In this document: positions 26,092 through 35,521 of the stretch, in pieces
Layout: the number at the start of each line of letters is the position of its first letter
How positions within the stretch are numbered: position 1 is the stretch's first letter
Program-made: the position numbers and the translations under genes
The notes under the pieces: model-generated
Told to the model about the DNA's origin: nothing
Databases searched by the model: none
What the model saw: the letters and a program-made list of their open reading frames with translations, nothing else
Assembly: GCA_964494385.1 (NCBI GenBank)
Contig: CAZBSE010000009.1
Coordinates: forward strand, 1-58,771
Length of the DNA stretch: 58,771 bases
From: CAZBSE01 sp964494385
GTDB taxonomy: Bacteria; Actinomycetota; Humimicrobiia; Humimicrobiales; Humimicrobiaceae
Direction: 5' to 3'

Positions 26092-27582
26092 ATGATTTAT
26101 CCGTCTAAAAAAGAATATATTGTAAAAGCAAATGATTATAATTTGATACCGGTATATAAAGAATATGTGGTTGATACCGAAACTCCTACCTCAATATTCT
26201 TAAAGGCGGTCGGACTGGAAGAGGAAGGATTTTTGCTGGAAAGCATAGAAGGTTCCAGGAATTTATCCAGATATTCTTTTATCGGAGCCGGATGCGATAA
26301 CTTAATAAAATTTAACAGGGGATCTTTTACCTCCAGTGTACGGGGGGAAAAGGTATTTGAAAAAAATACAAAAAGTCCTCTTCTGGAACTGGAAAAAATT
26401 ATGGATGAAACCCGTATTTTTAAAAATCCGGATCTTGACCATTTCGTAGGCGGTGCCGTGGGCTACCTGAGCTATGATCTGGTGAAATATTTCGAAAAAA
26501 TACCCATCCGTGAGAATAAATTACTTATTCCTGAAATTATGCTTTATCTTACCAACCTGGTGGTGGTTTTTGATCATCTTCTTAACCGTATTAAAATAAT
26601 CTCTACTGTAAAAATTGACGGGAAAGATTGTGCGGAAAAGACTTATGATATTTCGGTGCAGATGATTGAAGATCTGGAAAAGAAAATCATGAAGACCAAT
26701 GGCATCAATTCTAACAGCTGTATTGATTCTGCGATGATCGGAAGTTCTATGGAGACCTTCGATTTTAATTCTAATTTTAAAAAGGAAAATTTTCTGGAAT
26801 CGGTAAGAATAGCAAAAAAATATATAACCGAGGGAGAAGCATTCCAGATAGTACTGTCCCAGCGATTTTATACCCGCAAGTACTCACATCCCTTCAGCAT
26901 TTACCGTGGGCTCAGGACCATAAATCCGTCCCCATATATGTATTATTTCAATTTTGGACAATTTAAAGTTGCCGGGGCTTCTCCTGAGCCCCTGATTAAA
27001 ATCAGCGGCAGAAAGATTCAGACATACCCCATAGCAGGTACCAGGAGAAGGGGCCGGAATTTAAGCGAAGATAGAGCTCTGGCCAATGATTTGCTAAACG
27101 ATAAAAAAGAAAGAGCCGAACATAATATGCTGGTCGATCTTTCCCGCAATGATCTGGGGAGAGTATGCCGGTATGGAAGCGTAAAGGTTAGAAAGTATAT
27201 GAGCGTGGAGAAATATTCTCATGTTATGCACCTGGTATCAAAAGTGGAAGGAATTCTGGAAAAGAATAATTCGATATATGACGCGCTTATAAGTGTTTTT
27301 CCGGCAGGAACGCTATCCGGAGCCCCAAAAATAAGGGCGATGCAGCTTATAAATGAATTGGAACCTGACAGCAGGGGGCCATATGGCGGAGTTGTGGGAT
27401 ATTTTGGCTATGACGGGAATCTTGACAGCTGTATAAACATCAGGACAGCTATTATAAAAAATGGCACAGCTTATATTCAGGCAGGGGCAGGGATAGTATA
27501 TGATTCCGAGCCCTTAAATGAATTCAATGAAACTGTAAATAAAGCAGCTGCTCTTTTTAAGGCTATTAGGTTATTTAAATGA
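26092..27582 (+). CDS. trpE: Anthranilate synthase component I
   Basis: A 496-residue TrpE that converts chorismate to anthranilate with ammonia supplied by a glutamine amidotransferase. The LLES motif at 48-51 is the tryptophan feedback site. The catalytic C-terminal half shows FQIVLSQRF, ASPEPLIKI, PIAGTRRRG, LVDLSRNDLGRV, VEGIL, FPAGTLSGAPKIRAM and IQAGAGIVYDSEP. Length and motifs are complete. A GGCAGG ribosome site precedes ATG 26092. The gene sits just after the leader peptide and terminator. There is no trpG in the operon, so the amidotransferase must be encoded elsewhere or shared with folate synthesis (PabA). Confidence 0.96.
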   Translation: MIYPSKKEYIVKANDYNLIPVYKEYVVDTETPTSIFLKAVGLEEEGFLLESIEGSRNLSRYSFIGAGCDNLIKFNRGSFTSSVRGEKVFEKNTKSPLLELEKIMDETRIFKNPDLDHFVGGAVGYLSYDLVKYFEKIPIRENKLLIPEIMLYLTNLVVVFDHLLNRIKIISTVKIDGKDCAEKTYDISVQMIEDLEKKIMKTNGINSNSCIDSAMIGSSMETFDFNSNFKKENFLESVRIAKKYITEGEAFQIVLSQRFYTRKYSHPFSIYRGLRTINPSPYMYYFNFGQFKVAGASPEPLIKISGRKIQTYPIAGTRRRGRNLSEDRALANDLLNDKKERAEHNMLVDLSRNDLGRVCRYGSVKVRKYMSVEKYSHVMHLVSKVEGILEKNNSIYDALISVFPAGTLSGAPKIRAMQLINELEPDSRGPYGGVVGYFGYDGNLDSCINIRTAIIKNGTAYIQAGAGIVYDSEPLNEFNETVNKAAALFKAIRLFK

Positions 27583-27629
27583 ACTATATGGGAAATTTTA
27601 AAAAATAGAACATCGGGGAGGATTACGGA

Positions 27630-28649
27630 ATGAAAATATTTTTAGAAAAAGTTTTAAATAGGATAAATCTTAACCAGGAAGAAGCATATAAGGCAATGGA
27701 ATTTATAATGAGCGGAAGTGCAAATGACAGTCAGATTGCAGCTTTTCTTACGGCATTAAAGATGAAAGGAGAGACAATAGATGAAGTGAGCGGCTTTTCA
27801 AGGGCCATGCTGGACAAGGCCGTAAAAGTGAAAAGCAAACATAAAAATATTATAGACACCTGCGGAACAGGAGGCGACGGTCTGAATACTTTTAATATTT
27901 CAACCACCGCGGCGTTTATAGCGGCAGGGGCGGGAGTGCCTGTTGCAAAGCACGGCAATAGAAGCGTATCCAGTAAAAGCGGAAGTGCCGATGTCCTGGA
28001 AGAACTTGGAGTAAATATAAATCTTGAATGCAGCGAAGTCTCCAGCTGCCTGGATAGCATAGGGATAGGTTTTATTTTTGCCCCCAGGGCACATACGGCT
28101 ATGAAATATGTGTCCAGAGCAAGAAAGGATATGGGTATAAGAACTGTGTTTAACATCCTGGGTCCCCTTACTAACCCTGCAATGGCAAGCGGCCGCATAC
28201 TGGGTGTATTTGACAAAAATCTGGTAGATATTATGATAAATACCTTAAAAAATATAGGTGTGGAGAGGGCATTTGTGGTCAATAGCGAGGAAGGACTGGA
28301 TGAGCTTTCTGTCTCGGGTAAAAGTTCGATTGCAGAGCTGAGAGACGGCAGGGTCAGCAAATATATATTAGATCCCCGAGAACTGGGCTTTGCAAAATCG
28401 GATATTGAAGATCTGGTGGGTGGAGATGCAAAATTAAATGCAGGAATCCTGATCGATATTCTTACCGGAGTTGAAAAAGGCGCAAAGAGAGATTCCGCTG
28501 TTATAAATGCAGCAGCTGCTTTAGTCTCGGGAAAGAAAGCTGAATCCTTATCCGGGGCTGTCAATTTAGCTGTCTGTTCCATCGACAGCGGCAGGGCGTA
28601 TGAAAAATTAGAAAAATTAATAGAATTTACCAACAGGAGATCTGGTTAG
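27630..28649 (+). CDS. trpD: Anthranilate phosphoribosyltransferase
   Basis: A 339-residue TrpD that joins anthranilate to PRPP, the second step of tryptophan synthesis. GTGGDG at 79-84 binds the PRPP pyrophosphate, and KHGNRSVSSKSGSADVLE from 107 forms the active-site loop; a C-terminal glycine-rich alpha/beta domain completes it. It carries no fused glutamine amidotransferase domain, which matters because trpG is absent from the operon. GGGGAGG stands 9 bases before ATG 27630. It is 47 bases behind trpE. Confidence 0.96.
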   Translation: MKIFLEKVLNRINLNQEEAYKAMEFIMSGSANDSQIAAFLTALKMKGETIDEVSGFSRAMLDKAVKVKSKHKNIIDTCGTGGDGLNTFNISTTAAFIAAGAGVPVAKHGNRSVSSKSGSADVLEELGVNINLECSEVSSCLDSIGIGFIFAPRAHTAMKYVSRARKDMGIRTVFNILGPLTNPAMASGRILGVFDKNLVDIMINTLKNIGVERAFVVNSEEGLDELSVSGKSSIAELRDGRVSKYILDPRELGFAKSDIEDLVGGDAKLNAGILIDILTGVEKGAKRDSAVINAAAALVSGKKAESLSGAVNLAVCSIDSGRAYEKLEKLIEFTNRRSG

Positions 28650-28699
28650 CAGCCGGCTTATATAAAAACCGGGTAGTATATTTTAAAAAGAGGGAAAAT

Positions 28700-29512
28700 T
28701 TGAAGTACCTGAAAGAGATTTTAATTTCAAAAAAAGAAGAAATAAAGAATATAAGCAGGAATCAAAAACGGGAAGGATCTGTTTTGGATGGTTCTGGTGA
28801 GGCAAAAAGAAGTTTTTTAAAAAAAATTCAAAAAGGAAAGATAAATATAATTGCAGAGATTAAAAAGGCCTCTCCTTCCAGAGGGATTATAAACAGCCGG
28901 CTCGATATTGAAAAGACAGCGGTTGTTTATGATAAGTTTAAGGATTTTATCTGCGGGATTTCTGTTCTTACCGAGCCGCTATATTTTAAAGGTGAGCCGG
29001 AGAATATAAAAATAGTTAAACAAAATTCGAAACTGCCGGTTTTAAGAAAGGATTTTATTTTTAGTGAGATGCAGGTTTACCAGAGCGCCGTACTTGGTGC
29101 GGATTGTATCTTACTTATCAGTTCCATCCTGGGAAAGAAGAAACTAAAAAGACTTTTCAGTTCAGCGACCGGCCTGGACCTTGAAGTACTGGTTGAGGTG
29201 CATAGATTGGAGGAGCTGGATAAGGCGTTGGATATAGGGGCACAATTCATAGGCATAAATAACCGCAATTTAGGCGATATGAGTGTTGACAGCAGGACAA
29301 CCTTCCGTCTTTTAAATTACGTGCATAAAAGAGATTTACAGGATAAAATTTTTGTCTGTGAGAGCGGAGTGGAAGATATTGAATATATTAAAAAATTATT
29401 CTTAGGCGGTATAAATACTTTTTTAATCGGCGGATATTTTATGGCCAGTAAAAATTTAGAGGAAACTTTAAACAATATGAAGATGGAGCTCAAGAGAGAA
29501 AAATTACTATAG
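28700..29512 (+). CDS. trpC: Indole-3-glycerol-phosphate synthase
   Basis: A 270-residue TIM barrel that closes the CDRP ring to indole-3-glycerol phosphate. IAEIKKASPSRG (51-62) supplies catalytic Glu and Lys, RKDFI (116-120) the second catalytic Lys region, LVEVH (164-168) the acid pair, and IGINNRNL the phosphate side. It is a stand-alone enzyme, not fused to TrpF. The start is TTG 28700 with AGAGGG upstream. The gap to trpD is 50 bases. Confidence 0.95.
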   Translation: MKYLKEILISKKEEIKNISRNQKREGSVLDGSGEAKRSFLKKIQKGKINIIAEIKKASPSRGIINSRLDIEKTAVVYDKFKDFICGISVLTEPLYFKGEPENIKIVKQNSKLPVLRKDFIFSEMQVYQSAVLGADCILLISSILGKKKLKRLFSSATGLDLEVLVEVHRLEELDKALDIGAQFIGINNRNLGDMSVDSRTTFRLLNYVHKRDLQDKIFVCESGVEDIEYIKKLFLGGINTFLIGGYFMASKNLEETLNNMKMELKREKLL

Positions 29513-29555
29513 AATAAGGAAGCAGTAGGTTGGATATACGTAAGAGGGCAGCAAT

Positions 29556-30227
29556 ATGGTATGGGTAAAAATATGCGGGATTACCAATATGGAAGATGCA
29601 GAAAAAATATCAAAGCTAAAAATTGATGCAATGGGATTCATCCTGTCCGCCGACAGTCCCAGAAGAATCAAGGCGACAGAAGCAGGGAAAATAATTGAGG
29701 CCATTCGGGGCAGAAAGAAGAATATTTCAGCAGTAGGAGTGTTCGTTAATGAAGAAATCGGAAAGGTTGCAGAGGATTCTGAGAGCCTGGGGTTGGATTT
29801 TATCCAGCTTTCAGGAGATGAGGACGAATATTACTTAAAAGATTTAAAGAGGAGGACTGTACATATAAATATAATAAAGGCGATCAGAGTTAATCATAAA
29901 GACAAATTATGTTCAAAAAAAGTTTATGAAAAGATGATCAGGTTAGAAAAACTAGTGAATTTTATTCTGTTGGATAGCTACAGCAAGGATGTTTACGGCG
30001 GAACAGGGAAGTCCTTCAGGTGGGACATTATAAAAGATTATCACAGTCTGGTACCGGTTATATTATCCGGCGGGCTTGATGCTGAAAATGTGGGAGAAGC
30101 GGTAAGAATCGTAAAACCGTTTGGGGTAGATGCATCATCCAAGTTGGAGACTTATCCGGGGAAAAAAGATATATATAAAGTAAGAAGATTTATAAATATT
30201 TTAAAACATCCGGCAGATATTTTATAA
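29556..30227 (+). CDS. trpF: Phosphoribosylanthranilate isomerase
   Basis: A 223-residue TIM-barrel isomerase converting PRA to CDRP. The catalytic Cys7 lies in VKICGIT and the catalytic Asp140 in FILLDS; GGTGKSFRWD and LSGGLDAENV bind phosphate. The usual LQLHG is IQLSG here. AGAGGGCAG precedes ATG 29556. It follows trpC by 43 bases and precedes trpB by 4 bases. Confidence 0.95.
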   Translation: MVWVKICGITNMEDAEKISKLKIDAMGFILSADSPRRIKATEAGKIIEAIRGRKKNISAVGVFVNEEIGKVAEDSESLGLDFIQLSGDEDEYYLKDLKRRTVHINIIKAIRVNHKDKLCSKKVYEKMIRLEKLVNFILLDSYSKDVYGGTGKSFRWDIIKDYHSLVPVILSGGLDAENVGEAVRIVKPFGVDASSKLETYPGKKDIYKVRRFINILKHPADIL

Positions 30228-30231
30228 AAAA

Positions 30232-31449
30232 ATGAATAAGAAGAAAAAAAGTAAAGCAGATCACAGTTATAAAAAGAAAGGCACCGAAAGCAGCAGGGGC
30301 GGATATTTTGGAACATTCGGAGGCAGATATGTTCCGGAAATACTGATTCATGCACTGGATGAGCTGGAAAGCAATTACTTTAAGTTTAAAAAAGATAAGA
30401 ATTTTAAGCGGGAACTTTCCTTTTATTTAAAAAATTACGTAGGAAGGCCCACACCTCTTTATTATGCCGGAAGGCTCTCTAACGCATTGGGCGGTGCCAG
30501 GATATATTTGAAGAGGGAAGACCTGTGCCACCTGGGGGCACATAAAATTAATAATACAGTGGGCCAGGTGCTGCTGGCCAAAAAAATGGGAAAGAAATTC
30601 ATAATTGCAGAAACCGGCGCAGGTCAGCATGGTGTGGCCACTGCAGCGGCAGCGGCATTGTTTGATATGAGCTGTAAGGTTTTTATGGGAAGCAAAGACA
30701 TAAAAAGACAGTCTTCTAATGTGCGCAGGATGATACTTATGGGCGCGGAAGTAATAGAGGTCTCATCCGGGAGCAGGACATTAAAAGATGCAGTAAATGA
30801 AGCTCTCCGCTACTGGGTGTCAAGGGTTGATGACACCTACTATGTACTGGGTTCGGTGGTAGGCCCCCATCCCTATCCCACCATGGTCAGGGATTTCCAG
30901 GTTGTCATTGGTAAAGAGACCAGAAGGCAGATTATTAGCGCAGAGGGAAGGCTCCCCGACTATATTATAGCCTGCGTCGGCGGGGGAAGTAACTCCATTG
31001 GGATATTTTATCCTTTTTTAAATGATACGGATACAGTAAGGCTTATCGGAGTGGAGGCAGGAGGCAAAGGTATTGCAAGCAGGAAGCACGGGGCAACTTT
31101 ATGTTACGGGAATGAAGGAATATTTCACGGCGCCTTCAGTTATGTACTTCAAGATGATTACGGTCAGATAGAAGAAGCATATTCCGTATCAGCGGGACTT
31201 GATTATCCGGGAGTCGGTCCCGAGCATGTGTATTTGAAAGAAAAAGGAAAAGTTAAGTATGAATATATTCTGGATAATGAGGCTCTGGAGGCATTTAGGG
31301 CATTATCGGTATACGAAGGGATAATCCCGGCATATGAGAGTTCCCATGCTCTGGCTTATACTGCAAAACTGGCTCCAACCCTGAGCAGGGATAAAATAAT
31401 TGTGGTCAATCTTTCAGGACGGGGAGATAAGGATATTGATAATAAATAG
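30232..31449 (+). CDS. trpB: Tryptophan synthase beta chain
   Basis: A 405-residue canonical TrpB (TrpB1 class), which condenses indole and serine using PLP. Lys105 in HLGAHKINNT forms the Schiff base; ETGAGQHGVATA, the phosphate loop CVGGGSNS and the EGIIPAYESSHA segment are intact. An unusually lysine-rich leader of about 20 residues precedes the first conserved GYFGTFGGRYVPE motif. It is followed 25 bases later by trpA, its partner in the alpha2-beta2 complex. Confidence 0.97.
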   Translation: MNKKKKSKADHSYKKKGTESSRGGYFGTFGGRYVPEILIHALDELESNYFKFKKDKNFKRELSFYLKNYVGRPTPLYYAGRLSNALGGARIYLKREDLCHLGAHKINNTVGQVLLAKKMGKKFIIAETGAGQHGVATAAAAALFDMSCKVFMGSKDIKRQSSNVRRMILMGAEVIEVSSGSRTLKDAVNEALRYWVSRVDDTYYVLGSVVGPHPYPTMVRDFQVVIGKETRRQIISAEGRLPDYIIACVGGGSNSIGIFYPFLNDTDTVRLIGVEAGGKGIASRKHGATLCYGNEGIFHGAFSYVLQDDYGQIEEAYSVSAGLDYPGVGPEHVYLKEKGKVKYEYILDNEALEAFRALSVYEGIIPAYESSHALAYTAKLAPTLSRDKIIVVNLSGRGDKDIDNK

Positions 31450-31474
31450 AAAACATTTAACGGAGAAGGAGCTG

Positions 31475-32296
31475 ATGAACGATCTTAAAAACAGGCCCAT
31501 AGGCAGGGTTTTTAAAGAATTGATCGGCCGCAGCCGGAAAGCATTCATCCCTTTTTTGACCTGCGGCTTTCCCAGCATCAGCGGATTTTTAACTTTATTT
31601 GAAACCCTGGATAAAAGCGGAGCGGATATAATTGAAATAGGAATACCGTTTTCGGATCCGCTGGCCGACGGAGCTGTTATTCAGGCCACTTCAAAGATAG
31701 CACTGGAAAAAGGAATAAATACGGATATTGTTTTTGATTCCATAATTAAAATAAGAAAAAAAAGCAGTACCCCTATAGCCGTAATGACCTATTTTAACAG
31801 TATTTATCATTATGGCCTGGACAGGTTTCTGAAAAAAGCTGAAGAATCAGGAATAAACGGTCTGATAATTCCTGATCTGCCACTGGAAGAATTTGAAGTC
31901 TATAGGGATTATTTCGATAAGGTTGACATAGATAATATTATGCTGGCTTCTTTAACTTCGACAGGAAAAAGGCTGCATGCTATTACAGGCAGGGGCAGCG
32001 GATTCTTATACTGCGTCTCGGTAAAAGGGGTTACAGGAATAAGGAATAACATAAGTCCGGAAGTAAAAATTTTTTTAGGCAATTTAAGAAAGATGACCGA
32101 TCTGCCCCTGGCATTGGGCTTCGGGCTTTCCAGCAGGGAACAGATTAACCAAATAAAGGATTACTGCGATGGGATCATAATAGGCAGTAAAATCCTATCG
32201 ATGCTGCTTGAAGCCAGGAACTTTAAAAGCGGACTGGCAGCAGTTGAAAATTTCTGTCTTGATATAAATAAGACGTTAAAAGGCATCAACCGGTAA
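31475..32296 (+). CDS. trpA: Tryptophan synthase alpha chain
   Basis: A 273-residue TIM barrel that releases indole from indole-3-glycerol phosphate. Catalytic Glu54 (IIEIG) and Asp65 (DPLADG) are present, as are GLIIPDLPLEE and the phosphate-binding GFGLSS. I chose ATG 31475 because GGAGAAGGA stands 4 bases before it and homology starts there; the frame is open further upstream into trpB but that part is not TrpA-like. It is the last trp gene in the operon; no clear terminator follows before the GT2 gene at 32381. Confidence 0.95.
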   Translation: MNDLKNRPIGRVFKELIGRSRKAFIPFLTCGFPSISGFLTLFETLDKSGADIIEIGIPFSDPLADGAVIQATSKIALEKGINTDIVFDSIIKIRKKSSTPIAVMTYFNSIYHYGLDRFLKKAEESGINGLIIPDLPLEEFEVYRDYFDKVDIDNIMLASLTSTGKRLHAITGRGSGFLYCVSVKGVTGIRNNISPEVKIFLGNLRKMTDLPLALGFGLSSREQINQIKDYCDGIIIGSKILSMLLEARNFKSGLAAVENFCLDINKTLKGINR

Positions 32297-32380
32297 ATTG
32301 ACCAGACTGTTGCGAATATTGCTGATATCCATAATAATATGGGTAGGGCAGGCAAAGTATTAAAATTGATATAGACCAGG

Positions 32381-33271
32381 ATGATGTTAGATTTTAACCA
32401 GGACAATGAAAATAAGGATTTAACCATAAGCATAGTCAGTTATAATAGTTTATCTTTTTTAAGGGAATGTCTTAAATCCATAACGGAAAATTCCCCCCGG
32501 ATAAAGTATGAAATTATAGTGGTTGACAATGCTTCCGGTGACGGTACTGTTGAATTTATAAGGAAGGAATACCCTCTGGTAACCTTAATCTCAAATAAAA
32601 AGAATACCGGATTTGCCGCCGCCAATAATAAAGCGATACAAAGGTCGCGTTCAAAATATATACTTCTGATGAACAGCGATTGCAGGGTTTTTAAGGAGTC
32701 ATTGGATAATTTAGTATTATTTATGGAGAAAAATCCACAGGCAGGAATAACAGGGCCCAGAATAATTAACAGCGATGGAACAATTCAGCTATCCTGCAGG
32801 AGATTTCCCTCGACATTTGAGGCAGCGGCCCACACTATTCTTATAAATATCTTTCCCCGTAATCCTTTTTCAAGAAAATATAAACTTGCTGATGCCGAAA
32901 AAGACAGGCCCTTTGAAGTTGACTGGGTTTCGGGGTCATGTATGATCATCAGGAGGAAAGCCCTTAAAGATTCGGGTTTGCTTGATGAAAATTATTTTAT
33001 GTATGTCGAGGATCTGGATATCTGTCATAGGATGTGGCAGAAAAACTGGAGAGTGTATTATTACCCACATGCTGAAATAATGCACCATATCGGGGGCAGT
33101 AGCGGTGGCGGAAGAGTCAAGTCAAGTTTCAGGATGCAGAAAAGCGTGTTTTATTTTTTCCGGAAAAATTATAGAAACAGCTGGAAGATCATTCTAATGC
33201 CGCTGCTGGTACTGCTTCTGGGATTCAGACTTTTTATAGCCGTGTTAAAAAGTCTTTTTTTAAGAAAGTGA
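32381..33271 (+). CDS. GT2 glycosyltransferase, rhamnosyltransferase-like
   Basis: A 296-residue GT-A enzyme: TISIVSYNSL, VDNASGDGT, NTGFAAANNKA, LMNSDCR (metal site), VDWVSGSCMIIRR, and YVEDLDICHRMW (acceptor side), then a C-terminal hydrophobic span that may anchor it. It is a paralogue of the transferase at 23105. It starts 84 bases after trpA and could ride on the trp transcript, which would link a glycan gene to tryptophan control. The glycan locus seems to continue here after the trp interruption. Confidence 0.87.
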   Translation: MMLDFNQDNENKDLTISIVSYNSLSFLRECLKSITENSPRIKYEIIVVDNASGDGTVEFIRKEYPLVTLISNKKNTGFAAANNKAIQRSRSKYILLMNSDCRVFKESLDNLVLFMEKNPQAGITGPRIINSDGTIQLSCRRFPSTFEAAAHTILINIFPRNPFSRKYKLADAEKDRPFEVDWVSGSCMIIRRKALKDSGLLDENYFMYVEDLDICHRMWQKNWRVYYYPHAEIMHHIGGSSGGGRVKSSFRMQKSVFYFFRKNYRNSWKIILMPLLVLLLGFRLFIAVLKSLFLRK

Positions 33272-33372
33272 TAGAGATTTATGGATAGTTAAGCGTGTCT
33301 GGATTTTTTATATTTTCAATTTTATATTAAAATAATTGCTAAAGTTAAATAATTATCAGGGAGAAAATTCTT

Positions 33373-34365
33373 TTGAGGATTCTAGTAACAGGAATAGCGG
33401 GATTTGCAGGCAGACATCTTACTGCCTATCTGGCAGAAAAAGGAAACCATGAAATTTTGGGAATTGATCTAAATTTTAAAAATTTCAATTCGAGCGGCTA
33501 TTTCAGTAAGATTAAAATTTCAGAGACTGATTTAACTGACAGGGAATCGGTTTTAAATATTGTTAAAAAATTCAAACCTCAGCAGATCTATCATCTGGCG
33601 GCACAAAGTTCTGTTAGTTATTCATGGGAAAATCCTATAGAAACCTTCAGGATCAATGTTTTTGGAGGAATAAATATCCTGGAGGGCCTTAAGCTTTTCT
33701 GTCCCGGCTGCAGGATTCTTATGGCGTGTACTGCTGAAGAATACGGCGAGATCGATAATGAACATAAATCCATTGATGAAAATTTTAAAATCTATCCGCA
33801 GAATCCTTATGCTGTAAGCAAGGCGGCCCTGGATTTTTTCTCTTCTGTTTATTATAGTGCATACAAGATCCCGGTTTTTATCAGCAGGTCATTCAATCAT
33901 ATTGGGCCGGGACAATCAGAAAAATTTGCATGTTCGGATTTTGCAAGACAGATAGCCCTGATAGAAAGCGGCAGGCAGGACCCTGTGATAAGGGCCGGTA
34001 ATCTGGAGTCTCAAAGAGATTTTATGGATGTAAGGGATGCGGTCAGGGCATATTACTATATAATAAATAACGGAAATGAGGGCCAGATTTATAATGTCTG
34101 CTCCGGCAGAAAGCGAAAAATTTCGGATTTGCTTGAAATACTTTTATCAATGGCCAAAAGATCGGATATTAAAGTAAAAATTGACAGGAGCAGGTTCAGA
34201 GCAATTGATGTCAGGATTTTCTATGGGGACAACAGCAAATTAAAAGCTCATACCGGCTGGAGCCCCGGATATTCTATTAGGACCTCACTTAAGGAAACAC
34301 TTGATTACTGGAGGGAAAATGTTAGATTACAGACTTACACAGATCGGGAAAAGGAGTTAAATTGA
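33373..34365 (+). CDS. rmd: GDP-4-keto-6-deoxy-D-mannose reductase (Rmd-type)
   Basis: A 330-residue extended SDR enzyme with TGIAGFAGRHL, HLAAQSSV, CTAEEYGE, catalytic YAVSK, SFNHIGPGQ, GNLESQRDFMDVRDAVRAY and a closing GDNSKLKAHTGW. These are hallmarks of the GDP-6-deoxy-mannose reductase branch, which makes GDP-D-rhamnose. The Gmd gene two positions on makes its substrate. TTG 33373 is preceded by AGGGAG. Its stop overlaps the start of the next gene by 4 bases (ATTGA), indicating coupling. A closely related NDP-hexose epimerase cannot be excluded. Confidence 0.8.
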   Translation: MRILVTGIAGFAGRHLTAYLAEKGNHEILGIDLNFKNFNSSGYFSKIKISETDLTDRESVLNIVKKFKPQQIYHLAAQSSVSYSWENPIETFRINVFGGINILEGLKLFCPGCRILMACTAEEYGEIDNEHKSIDENFKIYPQNPYAVSKAALDFFSSVYYSAYKIPVFISRSFNHIGPGQSEKFACSDFARQIALIESGRQDPVIRAGNLESQRDFMDVRDAVRAYYYIINNGNEGQIYNVCSGRKRKISDLLEILLSMAKRSDIKVKIDRSRFRAIDVRIFYGDNSKLKAHTGWSPGYSIRTSLKETLDYWRENVRLQTYTDREKELN

Positions 34366-35477
34366 AAGCAGTAATATTAGCCGGTGGAGAAGGAACAAGG
34401 CTGCGCCCCATTACAAACATGAATCCTAAACCAATGCTGCCGCTGGTAAATAAGCCTTTCATGGAAAATTTTATCCTATGGCTCAGGTCCCACAGGATTA
34501 AAGATATAATCTTTTCCACCGGTTATCTTCCGGAAATCTTTAAAGATTATTTTGGCGAAGGCGGCGACTTTGGATTAAATCTTACCTATATTAAGGAAGA
34601 AAAACCGCTGGGAACATGCGGAGGAGTGAAGAATTTAGAGAGTTATCTGAAAGGCCGTCGTTTCATGGTATTTAACGGCGATATTCTTTCCTCGCTGAAT
34701 TTAACAGATATGATAGCTTTTCACAAGAAGAAAAAGGCAGACATAACAATAGCCCTGACTCCTGTTGAGGATCCCTCATATTATGGATTGGTTCCTGTCA
34801 ATTGTGAAGGAAAGGTGAAACAGTTCCTGGAGAAGCCGAACCAGGAAGAAATTACCACCAATCTAATTAATGCCGGTGTTTATATTATCGAACCAAATAT
34901 AATGGATATGGTACCGGCAGGCAAGAAATATTCTTTTGAAAGAGGGCTTTTCCCTATGGCCTTAAATGAAGGGTATAAGATTTACGGTTATGTTTCGAAC
35001 TCATATTGGCTGGATATTGGGACCCCGGAAAAATATTTGACGGCTCATTATGACATTTTAAATAAAAAAGTAAATTTCAGGTTTCCATATAAAGAGATAA
35101 CGAAAAATATCTATATTGGAAAGGGCTCCAGGTATTTAAAAAGTAATTTTGTTTCCGGTCCTGTGGTTATCGGCAGGAAAGCGAAGATAGAAAAAGGTGC
35201 CAGAATAATGCCGCTTACGGTAATCGGAGATGATTGTTTTATCTCCGGAGGAACTGAAATATCCGAGAGTATAATATTCAATAATTGCAGGATTGGTAAA
35301 AATTGTATTATAAAAAAATCAATAATCTCAAATAATGTAAAAATCGGCAGTAATGTAATTATTGAAGATCTTTCGGTTATCGGGGATAACAGCAGGGTAG
35401 AAAAAGACAATGTGCTCAAGAATGGTATTAAAATTAATATAAATTCTAATATAAGAGAAGGACAGATTACTTTTTAA
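34362..35477 (+). CDS. Mannose-1-phosphate guanylyltransferase-like NDP-sugar pyrophosphorylase
   Basis: A 371-residue nucleotidyltransferase: LAGGEGTRLRPIT...PKPMLPLVNKP at the N-terminus, EKPLGTCGGVKN, FNGDIL (metal site), EKP later, and WLDIGTPEKY, followed by a left-handed beta-helix (about 250-370) with repeated IG/VI turns. The family makes GDP-mannose or another NDP-sugar from the sugar 1-phosphate. Its place between rmd and gmd argues for GDP-mannose. A paralogue lies at 41470. The start is TTG 34362 with AAAGGAG upstream. Which of the two is the true GDP-mannose enzyme cannot be told. Confidence 0.85.
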   Translation: MKAVILAGGEGTRLRPITNMNPKPMLPLVNKPFMENFILWLRSHRIKDIIFSTGYLPEIFKDYFGEGGDFGLNLTYIKEEKPLGTCGGVKNLESYLKGRRFMVFNGDILSSLNLTDMIAFHKKKKADITIALTPVEDPSYYGLVPVNCEGKVKQFLEKPNQEEITTNLINAGVYIIEPNIMDMVPAGKKYSFERGLFPMALNEGYKIYGYVSNSYWLDIGTPEKYLTAHYDILNKKVNFRFPYKEITKNIYIGKGSRYLKSNFVSGPVVIGRKAKIEKGARIMPLTVIGDDCFISGGTEISESIIFNNCRIGKNCIIKKSIISNNVKIGSNVIIEDLSVIGDNSRVEKDNVLKNGIKININSNIREGQITF

Positions 35478-35521
35478 ATTAGGTTTTAGGGAATAATTTA
35501 ATCAAGAGGGGTGAGAAAATA

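Noticed and set aside
27731..28633. 300-codon open frame on the minus strand opposite trpD
   Set aside because: It is Ser/Pro/Ile-rich with no domain or ribosome site and is a shadow of trpD, whose motifs are complete.
31400..31474. An upstream start for trpA overlapping trpB
   Set aside because: The extra 25 residues are not TrpA-like, and ATG 31475 has a strong ribosome site.
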